From Candidatus Opimibacter skivensis (GTDB lineage: Bacteria > Bacteroidota > Bacteroidia > Chitinophagales > Saprospiraceae), in the NCBI GenBank assembly GCA_016722045.1, contig JADKGY010000032.1, positions 1 through 64,000 on the forward strand: a stretch of DNA of 64,000 nt. The letters run 5' to 3'. Numbering within the stretch: the stretch's first letter is position 1; each line of letters opens with the position of its first letter. The position numbers and the translations under genes are program-made. Shown piece by piece: positions 26,750 to 36,413 of the stretch. The notes beneath the pieces were generated by a model. It saw only the letters and a list, made by a program, of their open reading frames with translations. It did not search any database and was not told the origin of the DNA.

Positions 26750-28189
26750 ATGAAAATTTTATCCGCATTACTTATCCTGTCAGGCATATCGGTTTTCGCT
26801 TCAGCGCAAACTTCTTTCACCATCGAAAATATTCATGGCCCCGACGATGAATATATTTCGGATATCCAATATGCCAATAGCAGATATTATGCTTTGAGTC
26901 TGAATACAGAAACTATAGCACCTTATCGGAATGCAAGCACGCTTTTAGTATTCAATGATTCAGGAGAATTGATTAACCAGGCACAAGTAGGTGAATTCGG
27001 TTATAAATATTTTCGGATCCTTTCCATTTTTCATAACAAATTAAAACTTGTAGGAAGTATAAAGACTGACTCCTGTAGTTCCACTCTGGCTGTGTCAGAA
27101 TATGATTTCTCCTCAGGTACACTCACTCACCTGGCTCAATACAATCTTTGTGATGGAAAATATGTGCATTCAATGAGAATTGTTCCAGGTCTTGATAATA
27201 AAACATTTTTGGAAGCTATATATTCTCCGGATGAAGCAGACCAAACAGAGTTTAACCACAAAACATTATTTTTCCAACTAGACTCGAATACCATCAGTCT
27301 CATTCCTGGTTTAGAGGAATATGAAAGCCATCTTTCTGTCGATTTTAGCGGGAAGGGGTATGTCGTAAGATGGGGTTTCGTCTGCGAATATTATGACCAC
27401 AATTTCAATCACAGATATCAATACAATAACAACACCAGTGGATACGCTCAGGAATTAAATTCATGCATCCAACCCCTTGTTAATCATTATCTATTGGAAC
27501 ATACACTTTTCGCAGATGAAGACCATAATCCAAGTGAACAAATAAGACTTATTGACAGCAATCTTTACACAAAAAAATCTGCACTCATTAACCCTCTTTC
27601 AGGTTATGGTGACTATGTAAGATTACCTCTTTATGGAGGTGTCAGCGTTGGCAGTTACAATAGCATCTGGACAACCAGTAATTTTGGTTATGTAGACAAT
27701 GAGACACCTGCTTATTTTTCTATTACAAGATTAGACAGTGATCTGAAAGTTGTTTGCACCCACTTCATAGGATTTGATGGACGCTACAAAATCAACGGCA
27801 TCACTGCATTTGAAGACAATGGAGCCATCGTATACGGTTGGAAAAAATATTATGACGTCCTTCACGGAATTGGGGACAAAAATATATTCGCTCTCAAAAT
27901 CGGCAACGATTGTGAGTTGTCTACCACAGCCACTCATGGTCCGTCAGAATCAATCACTTCAATCTCCGCCTACCCTAACCCAGGATTGAACGATCTGACA
28001 TTCGATGTTAAGGGCTTCGACCCTTCAACTTTACGAGTAGACTTAGTAGACGGATCAGGAAAGATTCTTTTCACCAAAAAAGACCTCACAAATTCTATTG
28101 AGGTTCCTCAACTCCCTGCCGGCCAATACTTTTACAGAATCCTTAAAGAAGAAAAATTACTTGGCACAGGTTCATGGGTAAAAGAATAA
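26750..28189 (+). CDS. secreted protein with T9SS C-terminal sorting domain
   Basis: 479 residues. Signal peptide MKILSALLILSGISVFASAQ. The body (residues 20-395) has propeller-like repeats with aromatic and Asp/Gly turns and no motif I recognise. The last 75 residues are a type A sorting domain: ISAYPNPGLNDLTFDVKG, LRVDLVDGSGKILF and LPAGQYFYRILKEEKLLGTG. It is therefore exported by the type IX system and probably surface-attached or released. Upstream lies 700 bp of palindromic repeats. Function of the body is unknown. Confidence 0.75.
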   Translation: MKILSALLILSGISVFASAQTSFTIENIHGPDDEYISDIQYANSRYYALSLNTETIAPYRNASTLLVFNDSGELINQAQVGEFGYKYFRILSIFHNKLKLVGSIKTDSCSSTLAVSEYDFSSGTLTHLAQYNLCDGKYVHSMRIVPGLDNKTFLEAIYSPDEADQTEFNHKTLFFQLDSNTISLIPGLEEYESHLSVDFSGKGYVVRWGFVCEYYDHNFNHRYQYNNNTSGYAQELNSCIQPLVNHYLLEHTLFADEDHNPSEQIRLIDSNLYTKKSALINPLSGYGDYVRLPLYGGVSVGSYNSIWTTSNFGYVDNETPAYFSITRLDSDLKVVCTHFIGFDGRYKINGITAFEDNGAIVYGWKKYYDVLHGIGDKNIFALKIGNDCELSTTATHGPSESITSISAYPNPGLNDLTFDVKGFDPSTLRVDLVDGSGKILFTKKDLTNSIEVPQLPAGQYFYRILKEEKLLGTGSWVKE

Positions 28190-28365
28190 GGAGTGACGTT
28201 TCGCTTCGACTACCCTTTAAATCCATTGAACATCCTTCTAAATTTTATCATTCTAAATTTATTATTCTCTTCATAATTCACAATTCAAGATTCCTTATTC
28301 TTGATTCCCTTCACCATTCATCATTCATCATTTAATCCACCAGTCTGTGGTCCATGGTCATTCAC

Positions 28366-28373
28366 TATCTTTG
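28366..28373 (+). promoter_or_regulatory. -7 box 4 bases before the E2 start codon
   Basis: TATCTTTG followed by CCCC and then ATG. In Bacteroidota the transcription start lies a few bases after TAnnTTTG, so the mRNA is probably leaderless. Confidence 0.65.
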
Positions 28374-28377
28374 CCCC

Positions 28378-29742
28378 ATGGCAGATTTTAACCTCATAAT
28401 GCCCAAAATGGGCGAAAGCATCATGGAAGCCACCATCCTCCGATGGCTCAAAAAACCCGGAGACATGGTCGCACTCGACGAAACCATCCTCGAAATCGCC
28501 ACCGATAAGGTGGATAGTGAGATCCCTTCCCCTGTAGCCGGCAGACTTGAAAAAATCATTTTCCAGGAAAACGACGTCGTTCCTGTCGGCCAGACCATCG
28601 CTGTCATCACCACTGAAGCTAAAGCCAGTGCTTCACAAGGAAATGGCGCCTCAACACCTCAAGAGAAAAAAGAACAAGCACCTCCACCACCTGCAGTGAA
28701 GACAGAAGAAAAACGAGTTCCTGTCACTCAACCTTCCTTACCTCCGGTAGTACCCTATGTTCCGGTCGCTGCATCGCATTCAAGAGAATTGGTTTCAAAC
28801 TCAAGCGGTCGATTCTATTCTCCCCTTGTCAGAAATATTGCCGCATCAGAAGGTATCGCTCAGTCTGAACTTGATCAGATAGAAGGTACAGGACATGAAG
28901 GCAGAGTCACCAAAAGCGATATACTCAATTATCTGCAGGACAGATCACAACCATCAGCTAAAAAAGAAATAGTACAACCCGTCAGAGAAGAAATGACTTC
29001 GGTAGCTAAATCTTCAAGTGTAAGTGCAGATGGCGCCACAGAAATCATCGAAATGGATCGCATGCGCAAGCTTATTGCCGAGCATATGGTTCGTTCCAAA
29101 CATACATCACCCCATGTCACTTCATTTGTAGAAGTTGATGTCACAGACATGGTGATGTGGCGTGAAAAAATAAAAAACAATTACCTCCATAAGTACGGTG
29201 AGAAAATTACCTACACTCCCATCTTCATCGAAGCTGTTGTTAAAGCCATACGCGACTTCCCGATGATCAATGTATCGGTCGATGGTGATAATATTATTCT
29301 TAAAAAATATATCAACATCGGTATGGCCGCTGCATTACCAAATGGCAACCTGATCGTACCCGTCATCAAAAATGCTGATGGATTCAATCTCATGGGCCTG
29401 ACCAAAGCTGTCAATGATTTTGCAAAACGTGCCAGAGAAAATAATCTGAAACCTGATGAAATTCAGGGAGGAACATTTACCATCACCAATGTAGGTACAT
29501 TCGGAAATGTGATGGGCACACCGATCATCTATCAACCACAAGTCGCCATCATGGCCACCGGTGCCATCCGCAAAAAACCAGGCGTCGTTGAGACACCCTA
29601 TGGGGACCTCATCGCTATAAGGCATTACATGTTTCTTTCATTATCTTACGATCACCGCGTTGTAGATGGATTTCTGGGCGGTTCATTCCTGAGAAAAGTC
29701 GCTGATTACCTTGAGGCTTTTGATCCCCAACGAGAGATTTAA
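28378..29742 (+). CDS. 2-oxoacid dehydrogenase E2 component (dihydrolipoyl acyltransferase)
   Basis: The E2 core moves acyl groups from E1 via lipoyl-lysine to CoA. The start at 28378 (MADFNLIMPKMGESI) is the standard lipoyl-domain start; a further upstream ATG adds eight non-conserved residues. The lipoyl domain has DKVDSEIPSP with Lys44. A Pro/Ala-rich linker follows, then the E1/E3-binding domain (SPLVRNIAASEGIAQSELD, GRVTKSDIL), then the catalytic domain ending in YDHRVVDG with the active His. 454 residues. Domain features (one lipoyl domain) suit a branched-chain or broad 2-oxoacid complex; E1 and E3 are not adjacent. Confidence 0.93.
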   Translation: MADFNLIMPKMGESIMEATILRWLKKPGDMVALDETILEIATDKVDSEIPSPVAGRLEKIIFQENDVVPVGQTIAVITTEAKASASQGNGASTPQEKKEQAPPPPAVKTEEKRVPVTQPSLPPVVPYVPVAASHSRELVSNSSGRFYSPLVRNIAASEGIAQSELDQIEGTGHEGRVTKSDILNYLQDRSQPSAKKEIVQPVREEMTSVAKSSSVSADGATEIIEMDRMRKLIAEHMVRSKHTSPHVTSFVEVDVTDMVMWREKIKNNYLHKYGEKITYTPIFIEAVVKAIRDFPMINVSVDGDNIILKKYINIGMAAALPNGNLIVPVIKNADGFNLMGLTKAVNDFAKRARENNLKPDEIQGGTFTITNVGTFGNVMGTPIIYQPQVAIMATGAIRKKPGVVETPYGDLIAIRHYMFLSLSYDHRVVDGFLGGSFLRKVADYLEAFDPQREI

Positions 29743-29758
29743 TCCTGCAAAGCCCAAC

Positions 29759-31900
29759 GTGATAAAATTAACTCCCAAAATACCTGTCTTAAGCCTGATC
29801 ACACTTTTCATGTGTATCACTTGTCCATCATTCCTTTTCGGGCAGTCATCAGGCTCTAATCTGAAAGACAAAGCAGATACTTATTTTGATGCAGGTGATT
29901 ACAGATCAGCGTTGAAATTGTATCGAATGGCCGGAACAGATCATTCCACAAATAAAAAAGAACTTCTCCGGGTAGGGATCTGTCAGTATGAAATCAATGA
30001 TGTAGATAGTGCCATCAAATCGTTTCAAACCATATTAGATCAGGGAAAAACAAAAGCAGATGTTTTTCTCTATATGGCCAAAGCCTATCAGGCTAAAAAT
30101 ATGTTCCATGAAGCCATTCCCTTTTATAAATCATTTATTGAAAACTCAAAACCCGATGCTCCACTAATAGCGTGGGCCAAAGATGAATTAACACGATGTG
30201 CCAATGGCGCAAGATTAAAATTCGCTGAAGAAGAAGCCTACATCGAAAATGCAGGGACAAGTATCAATACGCAGTATGCAGAATTCGGCGTAAAAAACAG
30301 TCCGACTAAAATTGATAAAATTTATTTCAACTCAAATCGAACGAATAATACTTCATTACAATCAACAAATTATAATGTTGACATCTACAGCGCTTCTCTT
30401 GTGAATGGCAAGTGGGAAACACCTGAATCGTTACCCTCATCTATTAATTCAGTTTCTTACGATCAGGTGTGTGGATTTAGTAATGATGGACAGATCCTTT
30501 ATTTTCTATCCCCGGTACGAAATGAATTTAAAATAATAGCTGATACATTTTCAGGCCAGGAGGGGGTAGCATACCAGGGGATATTCAATGGTCCGTACCA
30601 TGCTGATGGAGGCGGAACAGACCTGACTTTTTTTAATGACAGCATCTGCCTTTTTTCATCTGACATGGCAGGTGGGTATGGTGGTTATGATTTATACATT
30701 TCCATTCTTCATAAGGGGGTTTGGTCAAGAGCTGCAAATCTAGGTCCGACGATCAATTCATTTTATAACGAACGGTCCCCTTTCCTTACAAAAAACGGAC
30801 AGACATTATTTTTCTCTTCTGACAATTTGGAAAGTGTCGGCGGGCTTGATATTTTCAGAGCGGTATTTGATCCCGATAAGATGAGTTGGTCATTGCCTGA
30901 AAACATGGGCATACCATTCAATTCATCACAGGATGATACAGAAATGGTGCTGACCTCTGATGGCATGACGGGGTATATGACATCCAATAGAAAAAGCGGT
31001 TACGGCGACAAAGATCTTTACCGTATATTTTTTAAGCAGCCCGTTTTAGCAAACCAGGAGATATCTTTTGTGCCTACTTTTTATCAGCTATTCCTATTGA
31101 GAGGAATTGAGGCATCAGATTCAGAACAACCCGGGCGTCCTGTCGAAGTAAAAGAATATTTTATTTCACATCTTTTCGTCGATGACAATGTGGGTATCCT
31201 TGCCCCTCAGAATATCAAAAAACTTGACATCCTGGCCAATCTTTTGTTGATCTATCCACATATCAATGCTGAATTAAGTGGATTCGAAATTCCCGTAGGT
31301 CAGCCCACATTCAATTTGTATTTCTCTATAAAAAAAACTGAAGAGGCTGCAGATTATTTAGTTCGTAAAGGCGTCCAGCGCAATAGATTAATTCTGAAAG
31401 GATATGGTTCCTCTTTTCCGCTCGTGGTAAACATGGCTAACAATGCAAATAGCCCTGTATATCTAAAACTAAATCATCGTATTGAGATCGGACTTCATCA
31501 CTTTGAAAATGAACCTGTGATCACGCATCTGGAAAATATTCCTGTCTCAGATAATCTCCGTGACCCTGCAGGAGTTAAGTTTTCATCGCTGCGTCATGAA
31601 ATGTATTATAGTGTGCAGTTAACTTCCATCAATCAGATTCTTCAAAATCCAATACTTGAATCCACACCGGAAATGTTTATTGAAGTAGACAATGCACAGG
31701 GAAATTATATGTATATGTCCGGCATGTTACCGACATACAAGGAAGCAGAGCAAAAATTAAATAAGATGATTTCAGCTGGATTCACTGATGCATTCATAGT
31801 TCCGTATGTTGATGGCCTTCGTATCAGTCACGATGAGATACCTGGTTATTCGACCGAATATCCCGATCTTCTAAACTATCAGGCGAAATCAAAAAAATAA
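29759..31900 (+). CDS. TPR - WD40-like propeller - OmpA-family envelope protein
   Basis: GTG 29759 is the preferred start because it gives a signal peptide (MIKLTPKIPVLSLITLFM...LFGQ). TPR helices follow (KADTYFDAGDYRSALKLYRM, ICQYEINDVDSAIKSF), then PD40 blades (ISILHKGVWSRAANLGPTIN, GQTLFFSSDN, MTGYMTSNRKSGYGDKDLYR), then an OmpA-like domain (KKLDILANLLLIYPHINAEL, RKGVQRNRLILKGYGSSFPL) and a SPOR-like tail (EAEQKLNKMISAGFTDAFIV). The order resembles PorE of the type IX system, but it lacks a lipobox, so exact identity is uncertain. The OmpA part would bind peptidoglycan. It starts 17 bp after the E2 stop. Confidence 0.75.
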   Translation: MIKLTPKIPVLSLITLFMCITCPSFLFGQSSGSNLKDKADTYFDAGDYRSALKLYRMAGTDHSTNKKELLRVGICQYEINDVDSAIKSFQTILDQGKTKADVFLYMAKAYQAKNMFHEAIPFYKSFIENSKPDAPLIAWAKDELTRCANGARLKFAEEEAYIENAGTSINTQYAEFGVKNSPTKIDKIYFNSNRTNNTSLQSTNYNVDIYSASLVNGKWETPESLPSSINSVSYDQVCGFSNDGQILYFLSPVRNEFKIIADTFSGQEGVAYQGIFNGPYHADGGGTDLTFFNDSICLFSSDMAGGYGGYDLYISILHKGVWSRAANLGPTINSFYNERSPFLTKNGQTLFFSSDNLESVGGLDIFRAVFDPDKMSWSLPENMGIPFNSSQDDTEMVLTSDGMTGYMTSNRKSGYGDKDLYRIFFKQPVLANQEISFVPTFYQLFLLRGIEASDSEQPGRPVEVKEYFISHLFVDDNVGILAPQNIKKLDILANLLLIYPHINAELSGFEIPVGQPTFNLYFSIKKTEEAADYLVRKGVQRNRLILKGYGSSFPLVVNMANNANSPVYLKLNHRIEIGLHHFENEPVITHLENIPVSDNLRDPAGVKFSSLRHEMYYSVQLTSINQILQNPILESTPEMFIEVDNAQGNYMYMSGMLPTYKEAEQKLNKMISAGFTDAFIVPYVDGLRISHDEIPGYSTEYPDLLNYQAKSKK

Positions 31901-31916
31901 CTCCTTGATCATATTC

Positions 31917-32062
31917 CTTTTCTACCTCTTCCGCTTTTTCCTTCTCATCCGCCTCTTCTGCCTCTTCAGCCCCTTCCTGCCTCTTCCGTCCTCTTCCGTC
32001 CTCTTGCCCTTCCTGCCTCTTCCGCCCTTCCTCCCTTTCCGCCCTTTCCACCCTTTCCGACT
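31917..32062. repeat. pyrimidine array, CCTCTTCYG / CCCTTTCCG
   Basis: About 145 bp of nearly pure C/T, 8-9-base units, between convergent genes and touching the HAD gene's stop. Confidence 0.85.
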
Positions 32063-32701
32063 TTAATAAAACCCTTCCCTCTTTAGATAGTCAGCTATAT
32101 CTGCATCAGGTTTGACCAGATACGTATTAAATCCTTGTTGTACTGCTACATCAATATTTTCCTGCACATCATCCATGTACAGTGTTAAAGCCGGATTCAT
32201 TTGAGAATCTTCAATGATATGCTTATAAATAGAAGGAAATGGTTTTCGGTCACCTAAATGATGAGAATAATAAGCACGATCAAAAAACCGATTTTCGAAA
32301 TCATTTAGGCTATGGACTCTTTTTAGATAACGGTGCACCCATTCAAGATGGAGTTCATTTGTATTGCTGAGCAGATACACGTTATAATTTTCCTTCAGAG
32401 TTTTTAGCATTTCGAGGCGATGCACGGGTATACCGATGAGCATTGCATTCCATGCTTCAATGATATCAAGTGCCTGCACAGACCTGTTACTTTGACTAAG
32501 CAGCGTATTAATAAAAATATCGGTTGAAACTCTCCCACATTCATACTCAATCAATATTCTATCTATTATGCTTTTATCTGCATCTGATCGGAATAGATTC
32601 ATCAGTTCATTGAATGTCTTTTCAATATCAAGATCGATGATCACATTGCCCAGATCAAAGAGTAGATTTTGAATTTTTTGTCCCTTAACTGAAATACCCA
32701 T
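32063..32701 (-). CDS. HAD-IA family hydrolase (YihX-like phosphatase)
   Basis: 212 residues. Motif I reads LLFDLGNVIIDLD, the DLGN form of YihX-type phosphatases (the family nucleophile Asp present). Motif II is LLSNTNELH (Ser/Thr-Asn), the lysine of motif III is in HHLGDRKPFPSIYKH, and motif IV is YMDDVQENIDVAVQQG. YihX acts on alpha-glucose-1-phosphate, so a sugar-phosphate phosphatase is plausible, but the true substrate is not visible. It overlaps the LysE-type gene by 17 bp and is the last gene of a three-gene minus-strand operon. Confidence 0.8.
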   Translation of the reverse strand: MGISVKGQKIQNLLFDLGNVIIDLDIEKTFNELMNLFRSDADKSIIDRILIEYECGRVSTDIFINTLLSQSNRSVQALDIIEAWNAMLIGIPVHRLEMLKTLKENYNVYLLSNTNELHLEWVHRYLKRVHSLNDFENRFFDRAYYSHHLGDRKPFPSIYKHIIEDSQMNPALTLYMDDVQENIDVAVQQGFNTYLVKPDADIADYLKREGFY

Positions 32702-33314
32702 ACCCTACCATATAAAGTCCGGCTAAAACAATCAATACCCCCACAACGATTTGAACCCAATAAACATATTTTCCTTTTATCCCGGAGATGAGTCTTGGTG
32801 CCAGCCATGCTTTAGTGAAATCGCCTATTGAAAGAGCGAGCATAACGCCACTATAATACAAAGCAGGATTTCCTGTTTCCATGTGAAGGAAAATTGCAAC
32901 ACCTAACCAAAAAAATAAGGTCACGGGACTCAGTGTATTGACTACAAACCCTCCAAAAAATGCCCTGGTATATCCGGTTTGCTTAGGTTCATTTCCTGAC
33001 AATACTTTTTCGCTCTTGATTCTCAACATGAGTAAACCCATCACCGTCAATCCAAATCCACTGATCACATACATCCAAAAACGAACCGAAGGTTTTTCTG
33101 ACCACTCTGTAAGTGATGCCGTGAGCCAAAATGTCACAGCAATAAAAAAGAAATCACTGACCCATGTACCAGCCGCAGCCCATACACCTGCAATACGATT
33201 GACCTGAATTCCATATTTAAGAATAATCATAGTGACAGGCCCCACCATGACGGTCAACGTCAAACCTGTCAGAAAACCTTCACCAAATAAAACAAGTGAT
33301 GAGTATAGATTCAT
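32685..33314 (-). CDS. LysE-type amino-acid/metabolite exporter
   Basis: 209 residues with six membrane helices: GEGFLTGLTLTVMVGPVTMI (the GP of the first-helix motif), AAGTWVSDFFFIAVTFWLTA, MYVISGFGLTVMGLLML, GGFVVNTLSPVTLFFWLGVA (the LSP repeat motif), YYSGVMLALSIGDF and YWVQIVVGVLIVLAGLYMV. Six-helix LysE/RhtB family members export amino acids or similar metabolites. The start is 4 bp after the yjbQ stop, a tight operon. Substrate unknown. Confidence 0.85.
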   Translation of the reverse strand: MNLYSSLVLFGEGFLTGLTLTVMVGPVTMIILKYGIQVNRIAGVWAAAGTWVSDFFFIAVTFWLTASLTEWSEKPSVRFWMYVISGFGLTVMGLLMLRIKSEKVLSGNEPKQTGYTRAFFGGFVVNTLSPVTLFFWLGVAIFLHMETGNPALYYSGVMLALSIGDFTKAWLAPRLISGIKGKYVYWVQIVVGVLIVLAGLYMVGYGYFS

Positions 33315-33318
33315 AACC

Positions 33319-33729
33319 CTATTCGATGATGCTGATAGTGATCTCCCTTCTCCTCGCCTGATTTCTAAATTCGCATAAGTAGATTCCCTGCCATGTGCCC
33401 AGATCCAATTGATGCTTCACTATCGGTATGGTCACAGATACACCTGTCAATGTGCTTTTGATATGTGCAGGCATATCATCCGGCCCTTCCATATCATGCA
33501 GGATTCCCGGTAAGTCCTCAGGAGCAAGTCTTTCAAAAAAAAGTTTGAAATCATCTCTCACCGTATAATCAGCATTCTCATTGATACACAATCCTGCTGA
33601 TGTATGCTTCAGAAAAACATGCATCAATCCATTTTCCGGCCACTGTACTACAGCCTCTTTAACCTCCTCCGTAATAATGTGAAACCCTCTTGAAAACGGA
33701 CCCACAGAGATAGAATAGTGCATCACCAT
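33319..33729 (-). CDS. YjbQ family protein (secondary thiamine-phosphate synthase enzyme)
   Basis: The start ATG 33729 (MVMHYSISVGPFSRGFHIIT) is the first after a TATCTTTG box; the second ATG 33723 is also possible. Further upstream the frame only continues through a purine/pyrimidine array, so longer starts are rejected. The family core HVFLKHTSAGLCINENAD is present, as are DMPAHIKSTLTG, GTWQGIYLCEFRNQ and the C-terminal ARRREITISIIE. About 136 residues, normal. Members can show weak thiamine-phosphate synthase activity, but the physiological role is not settled. First gene of the yjbQ-lysE-HAD operon. Confidence 0.9.
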   Translation of the reverse strand: MVMHYSISVGPFSRGFHIITEEVKEAVVQWPENGLMHVFLKHTSAGLCINENADYTVRDDFKLFFERLAPEDLPGILHDMEGPDDMPAHIKSTLTGVSVTIPIVKHQLDLGTWQGIYLCEFRNQARRREITISIIE

Positions 33730-33733
33730 AGGC

Positions 33734-33741
33734 CAAAGATA
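33734..33741 (-). promoter_or_regulatory. -7 box 4 bases before the yjbQ start codon
   Basis: On the minus strand TATCTTTG is followed by GCCT and ATG, the same spacing as at the E2 gene. Confidence 0.6.
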
Positions 33742-33743
33742 GG

Positions 33744-33798
33744 AAAGGAAGAAGGCGGAAGAGGCAGAAAAGGTAGAAGGAGCGGAAGAGGTAGAATA
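33744..33798. repeat. purine-rich array (reverse of the pyrimidine 9-mer) upstream of yjbQ
   Basis: On the minus strand CCTCTTCCG/CCTTTTCTG units lie just upstream of the yjbQ promoter box. A shorter pyrimidine tract is at 34055-34090. The rest of 33800-34095 shows nothing recognisable. Confidence 0.75.
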
Positions 33799-34095
33799 GG
33801 AAATGATTATAGACTTCAGGATCATACCCTTAAGTTCGATCGCACTATTTCAAAAGACTCTGCCTGCGAATCAATATCACATATTTATTTGGCTTTCGAT
33901 CAGGAATACACAAGATCAATGAAATTGAAGAATTAAAGTCATTTGCAAAAAAAAATTGCGCAAAATTCAAAATTTCACTTCAGCCTGAAAAGAATAAATA
34001 TTTGTTTCTAGAATGACGATTTCAGAAAATTCCCATGCCAATATTTTTAAATTCTCTTCTACCCCTTCTGCCTTTTCAGCCATTTCAGCCTTTTT

Positions 34096-34917
34096 TTATC
34101 GTCTCGGTTTACTGATGTCCGGACATTGCAAAAACCCTATATAATAAACAATCCCCATTCGCATAGAGTAATAGGCATCTTTATCACCGGCCACTCCGCG
34201 CTGTCTTCCGGGCGCACCTATAGGTTCTACACCCAATTCTGCTGATCGATCTGAAAGCAACGGAGCTATGTTTCCTCTTCTCGCAGCTAATGAAATCATG
34301 TCGGGATAAACAGTGCTGACATCATCAAGATAATCTGTAGACGTCTGCCTGACACTGAGTTCAATATTAAAACTCCATTCGTAATTGAAATCCATTTTAA
34401 AACCTAATCCATAGGACAATGATGGAGTGAAATGGCCGTATTCATCTCCTATCGCCTGGCCTTCCGTTCCCATTTGCCTGAGGCCATACCACGTGCCATC
34501 TAATTCTGCTCTCGGATTGAAATAGGTCAGGGCAAGTCCACCAAAAACATATGGCGTGAAGTTTTGATTTCGACTCCCATGGATGTAATTGAAGAAATTA
34601 AATTCAAAATCCATCGAAGCATCGACGAAGTCTGTCCTGAAACTTAAGTTTCGCGCCTTCTGAAATGGATTTTCCGAGTACTTATCCTTCCCTATGAGCC
34701 GCCCTGCAGCCATATCAAAACGTATCGATGTCCTTGTATTGAAATTATACCTCGAGATAAAGCCCAATGAAGGCCCGGGTGTTTTCAACGAATAATTCGG
34801 ATTGATGTCTCCGATATAGTAGCTCACTCCTCCCAGAGCTCCCAACTCATACCCCTTCTGACTAAAACCCTTGATCTGAACTAAGACAAAAAAGCAAAGT
34901 AAAATGTATCCCTTCAT
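34096..34917 (-). CDS. PorG-like (DUF6089) outer-membrane protein
   Basis: 273 residues. A signal peptide (MKGYILLCFFVLVQIKGFSQ) is followed by YELGALGGVSYYIGDINPNY, the hallmark opening of DUF6089 proteins, several of which are PorG of the type IX secretion system. GFISRYNFNTRTSIRFDMAA, FTPYVFGGLALTYFNPRAEL and SFNIELSVRQTSTDYLDDVS fit an outer-membrane beta-barrel, and VYYIGFLQCP is near the end. PorG is thought to link the periplasmic PorK/N ring to the outer membrane. The T9SS cargos in this window support the assignment; paralogues exist, so the symbol is not given. Confidence 0.65.
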   Translation of the reverse strand: MKGYILLCFFVLVQIKGFSQKGYELGALGGVSYYIGDINPNYSLKTPGPSLGFISRYNFNTRTSIRFDMAAGRLIGKDKYSENPFQKARNLSFRTDFVDASMDFEFNFFNYIHGSRNQNFTPYVFGGLALTYFNPRAELDGTWYGLRQMGTEGQAIGDEYGHFTPSLSYGLGFKMDFNYEWSFNIELSVRQTSTDYLDDVSTVYPDMISLAARRGNIAPLLSDRSAELGVEPIGAPGRQRGVAGDKDAYYSMRMGIVYYIGFLQCPDISKPRR

Positions 34918-35136
34918 AATTTATTTTGACCGCCGCGAATAGACTCAAACGCTCTTTACCTCCTGAATCGTATGCGAAAGTCAAAGTTTTGTTTGGCAAA
35001 AATTATACCAATTTTTATTCAAAAGTCTATTATTCAATAATTTAAATATTAAATACTAATTTAATATTATTCATTTTTTTGGCTTTAGTGCCTTTTACAT
35101 TCAGACTAACTATCTGAAAATGATCAGAAAAATCGC

Positions 35137-35163
35137 AATTCGTTATTCGTTACTCGTTATTCC
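35137..35163. repeat. heptamer array CGTTAYT touching the nadA stop codon
   Basis: Units CGTTATT, CGTTACT, CGTTATT directly downstream of nadA. The AT-rich stretch 34918-35136 before it shows no gene. Confidence 0.75.
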
Positions 35164-35164
35164 T

Positions 35165-36177
35165 TTATAAGCCTGCCAGCTTCGATATCTCCATCATCCG
35201 GTCAATACTGGCCCTACCTTCCTTCAGCACATATTCCGGAAGAATAATTTCAGGCTGCTCGTATTTTAAACACAAATAAAGTTTCTCCATCGTGTTACGT
35301 TTCATATGGGGACATTCATTACATGCACATGTATTCGTAGGAGGTGCAGGAATAAATTCTTTATCCGGACTGCCGATTTCCATCTGATGGATTATCCCTG
35401 GCTCAGTGGCTACTATAAATTGTTTCGCAGGATTTGTTTTTGTATACTTCAACAACTGACTTGTTGACCCGATAAAATCTGAAATATCCAGAAGGTGATC
35501 TTCACACTCCGGATGGGCTATAAGTTTTGCATCCGGATATTGCATCTGAAGACGGGCTATCTTTTCATGTGAGAATATTTCATGCACCATACAAGTCCCA
35601 TTCCACAAGATCAGTTTTCGCCCTGTCTGCTTTTGCAGATAGGCGCCGAGATTACGATCAGGTGCAAAAATGATTTCTTTATCCTTCGGTATGCTATTGA
35701 TGACATGTACAGCATTGGATGACGTGCAACAAATATCAGTCAGTGTTTTAAGCTCTGCTGTACAATTGATGTATGAAACGACAACTGCATCAGGATGCAT
35801 TGCCTTAAATTTTTTAAACAGTGGTGCAGGGCATGAATCTGCAAGAGAGCAACCTGCCTTAAGATCAGGAAGAAGCACTTTCTTAGAAGGTGATAAAATC
35901 TTAGCCGTTTCAGCCATGAAATGTACCCCGGCAAAAACAATAATATCCGCCTCCGTCACAGCAGCCTGTTGTGATAAACCTAAACTATCTCCGATATAAT
36001 CTGCTATATCCTGGATAGGTGATTCCTGATAATAATGCGCCAGTATGATCGCATTTTTTCTTTCTTCATCCGCTTTATCTCTGCTACAAGGTCCAATGAA
36101 GGATCCACATCAATATCAAGAAAGCCATTCTTCTGTAAAGACTTCAGATCAATATCTTCGGCAAGAGTTGTTGTCAT
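35165..36177 (-). CDS. nadA: quinolinate synthase (one frame break)
   Basis: NadA condenses iminoaspartate with dihydroxyacetone phosphate to quinolinate, using a 4Fe-4S cluster. ATG 36177 gives MTTTLAEDIDLKSLQKNGFL and the helix DLVAEIKRMKKEK. The T run at 36054-36059 (A run in the gene) is one base short; restoring it gives NAIILAHYYQESPIQDIADY, the conserved substrate loop. Cluster cysteines and partners follow: LKAGCSLADSCP, SYINCTAELKTLTD, NGTCMVHE and CACNECPHMKRNT. About 337 residues. nadB and nadC are not adjacent. The only frame-broken gene after 13 kb; a homopolymer read error is the likeliest reason. Confidence 0.92.
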
Positions 36178-36267
36178 TTTAGCATTAAAGTTTAATCTCT
36201 AACAATATTACACGATTATAAGTTTGTTCTTCATATTTACTTTCTTGCCGCTAATTGCGCAAATTAA

Positions 36268-36320
36268 CGCAATGTTGCTGAGCTGTAGCATAAGGATGAG
36301 TTTAGCAAGTCGAAGCATTA
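36268..36320. repeat. dispersed stem-loop repeat, copy 2
   Basis: TTGCTGAGCTGTAGCATAAGG then TGAGTTTAGCAAGTCGAAGCA; over most of its length it matches 13425-13475 with a few substitutions. Confidence 0.6.
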
Positions 36321-36365
36321 TTTTTTTTACTTTTTCCAAGTAAAACGCTCATTCAACTATTCAAA

Positions 36366-36412
36366 ACTCAGCACTGAATACTGTTTACTGATTACTGCTT
36401 ACTGAATTATTA
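36366..36412. repeat. heptamer array TTACTGN after the RsmI-like gene
   Basis: GCACTGA, ATACTGT, TTACTGA, TTACTGC, TTACTGA units ending at the gene's stop codon; same word as at 17996-18066. Confidence 0.75.
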
Positions 36413-36413
36413 C

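Noticed and set aside
36040..36070. Programmed frameshift in nadA
   Set aside because: The A run resembles a slippery site, but NadA is not known to use frameshifting and the other homopolymer breaks in this contig make an error simpler.
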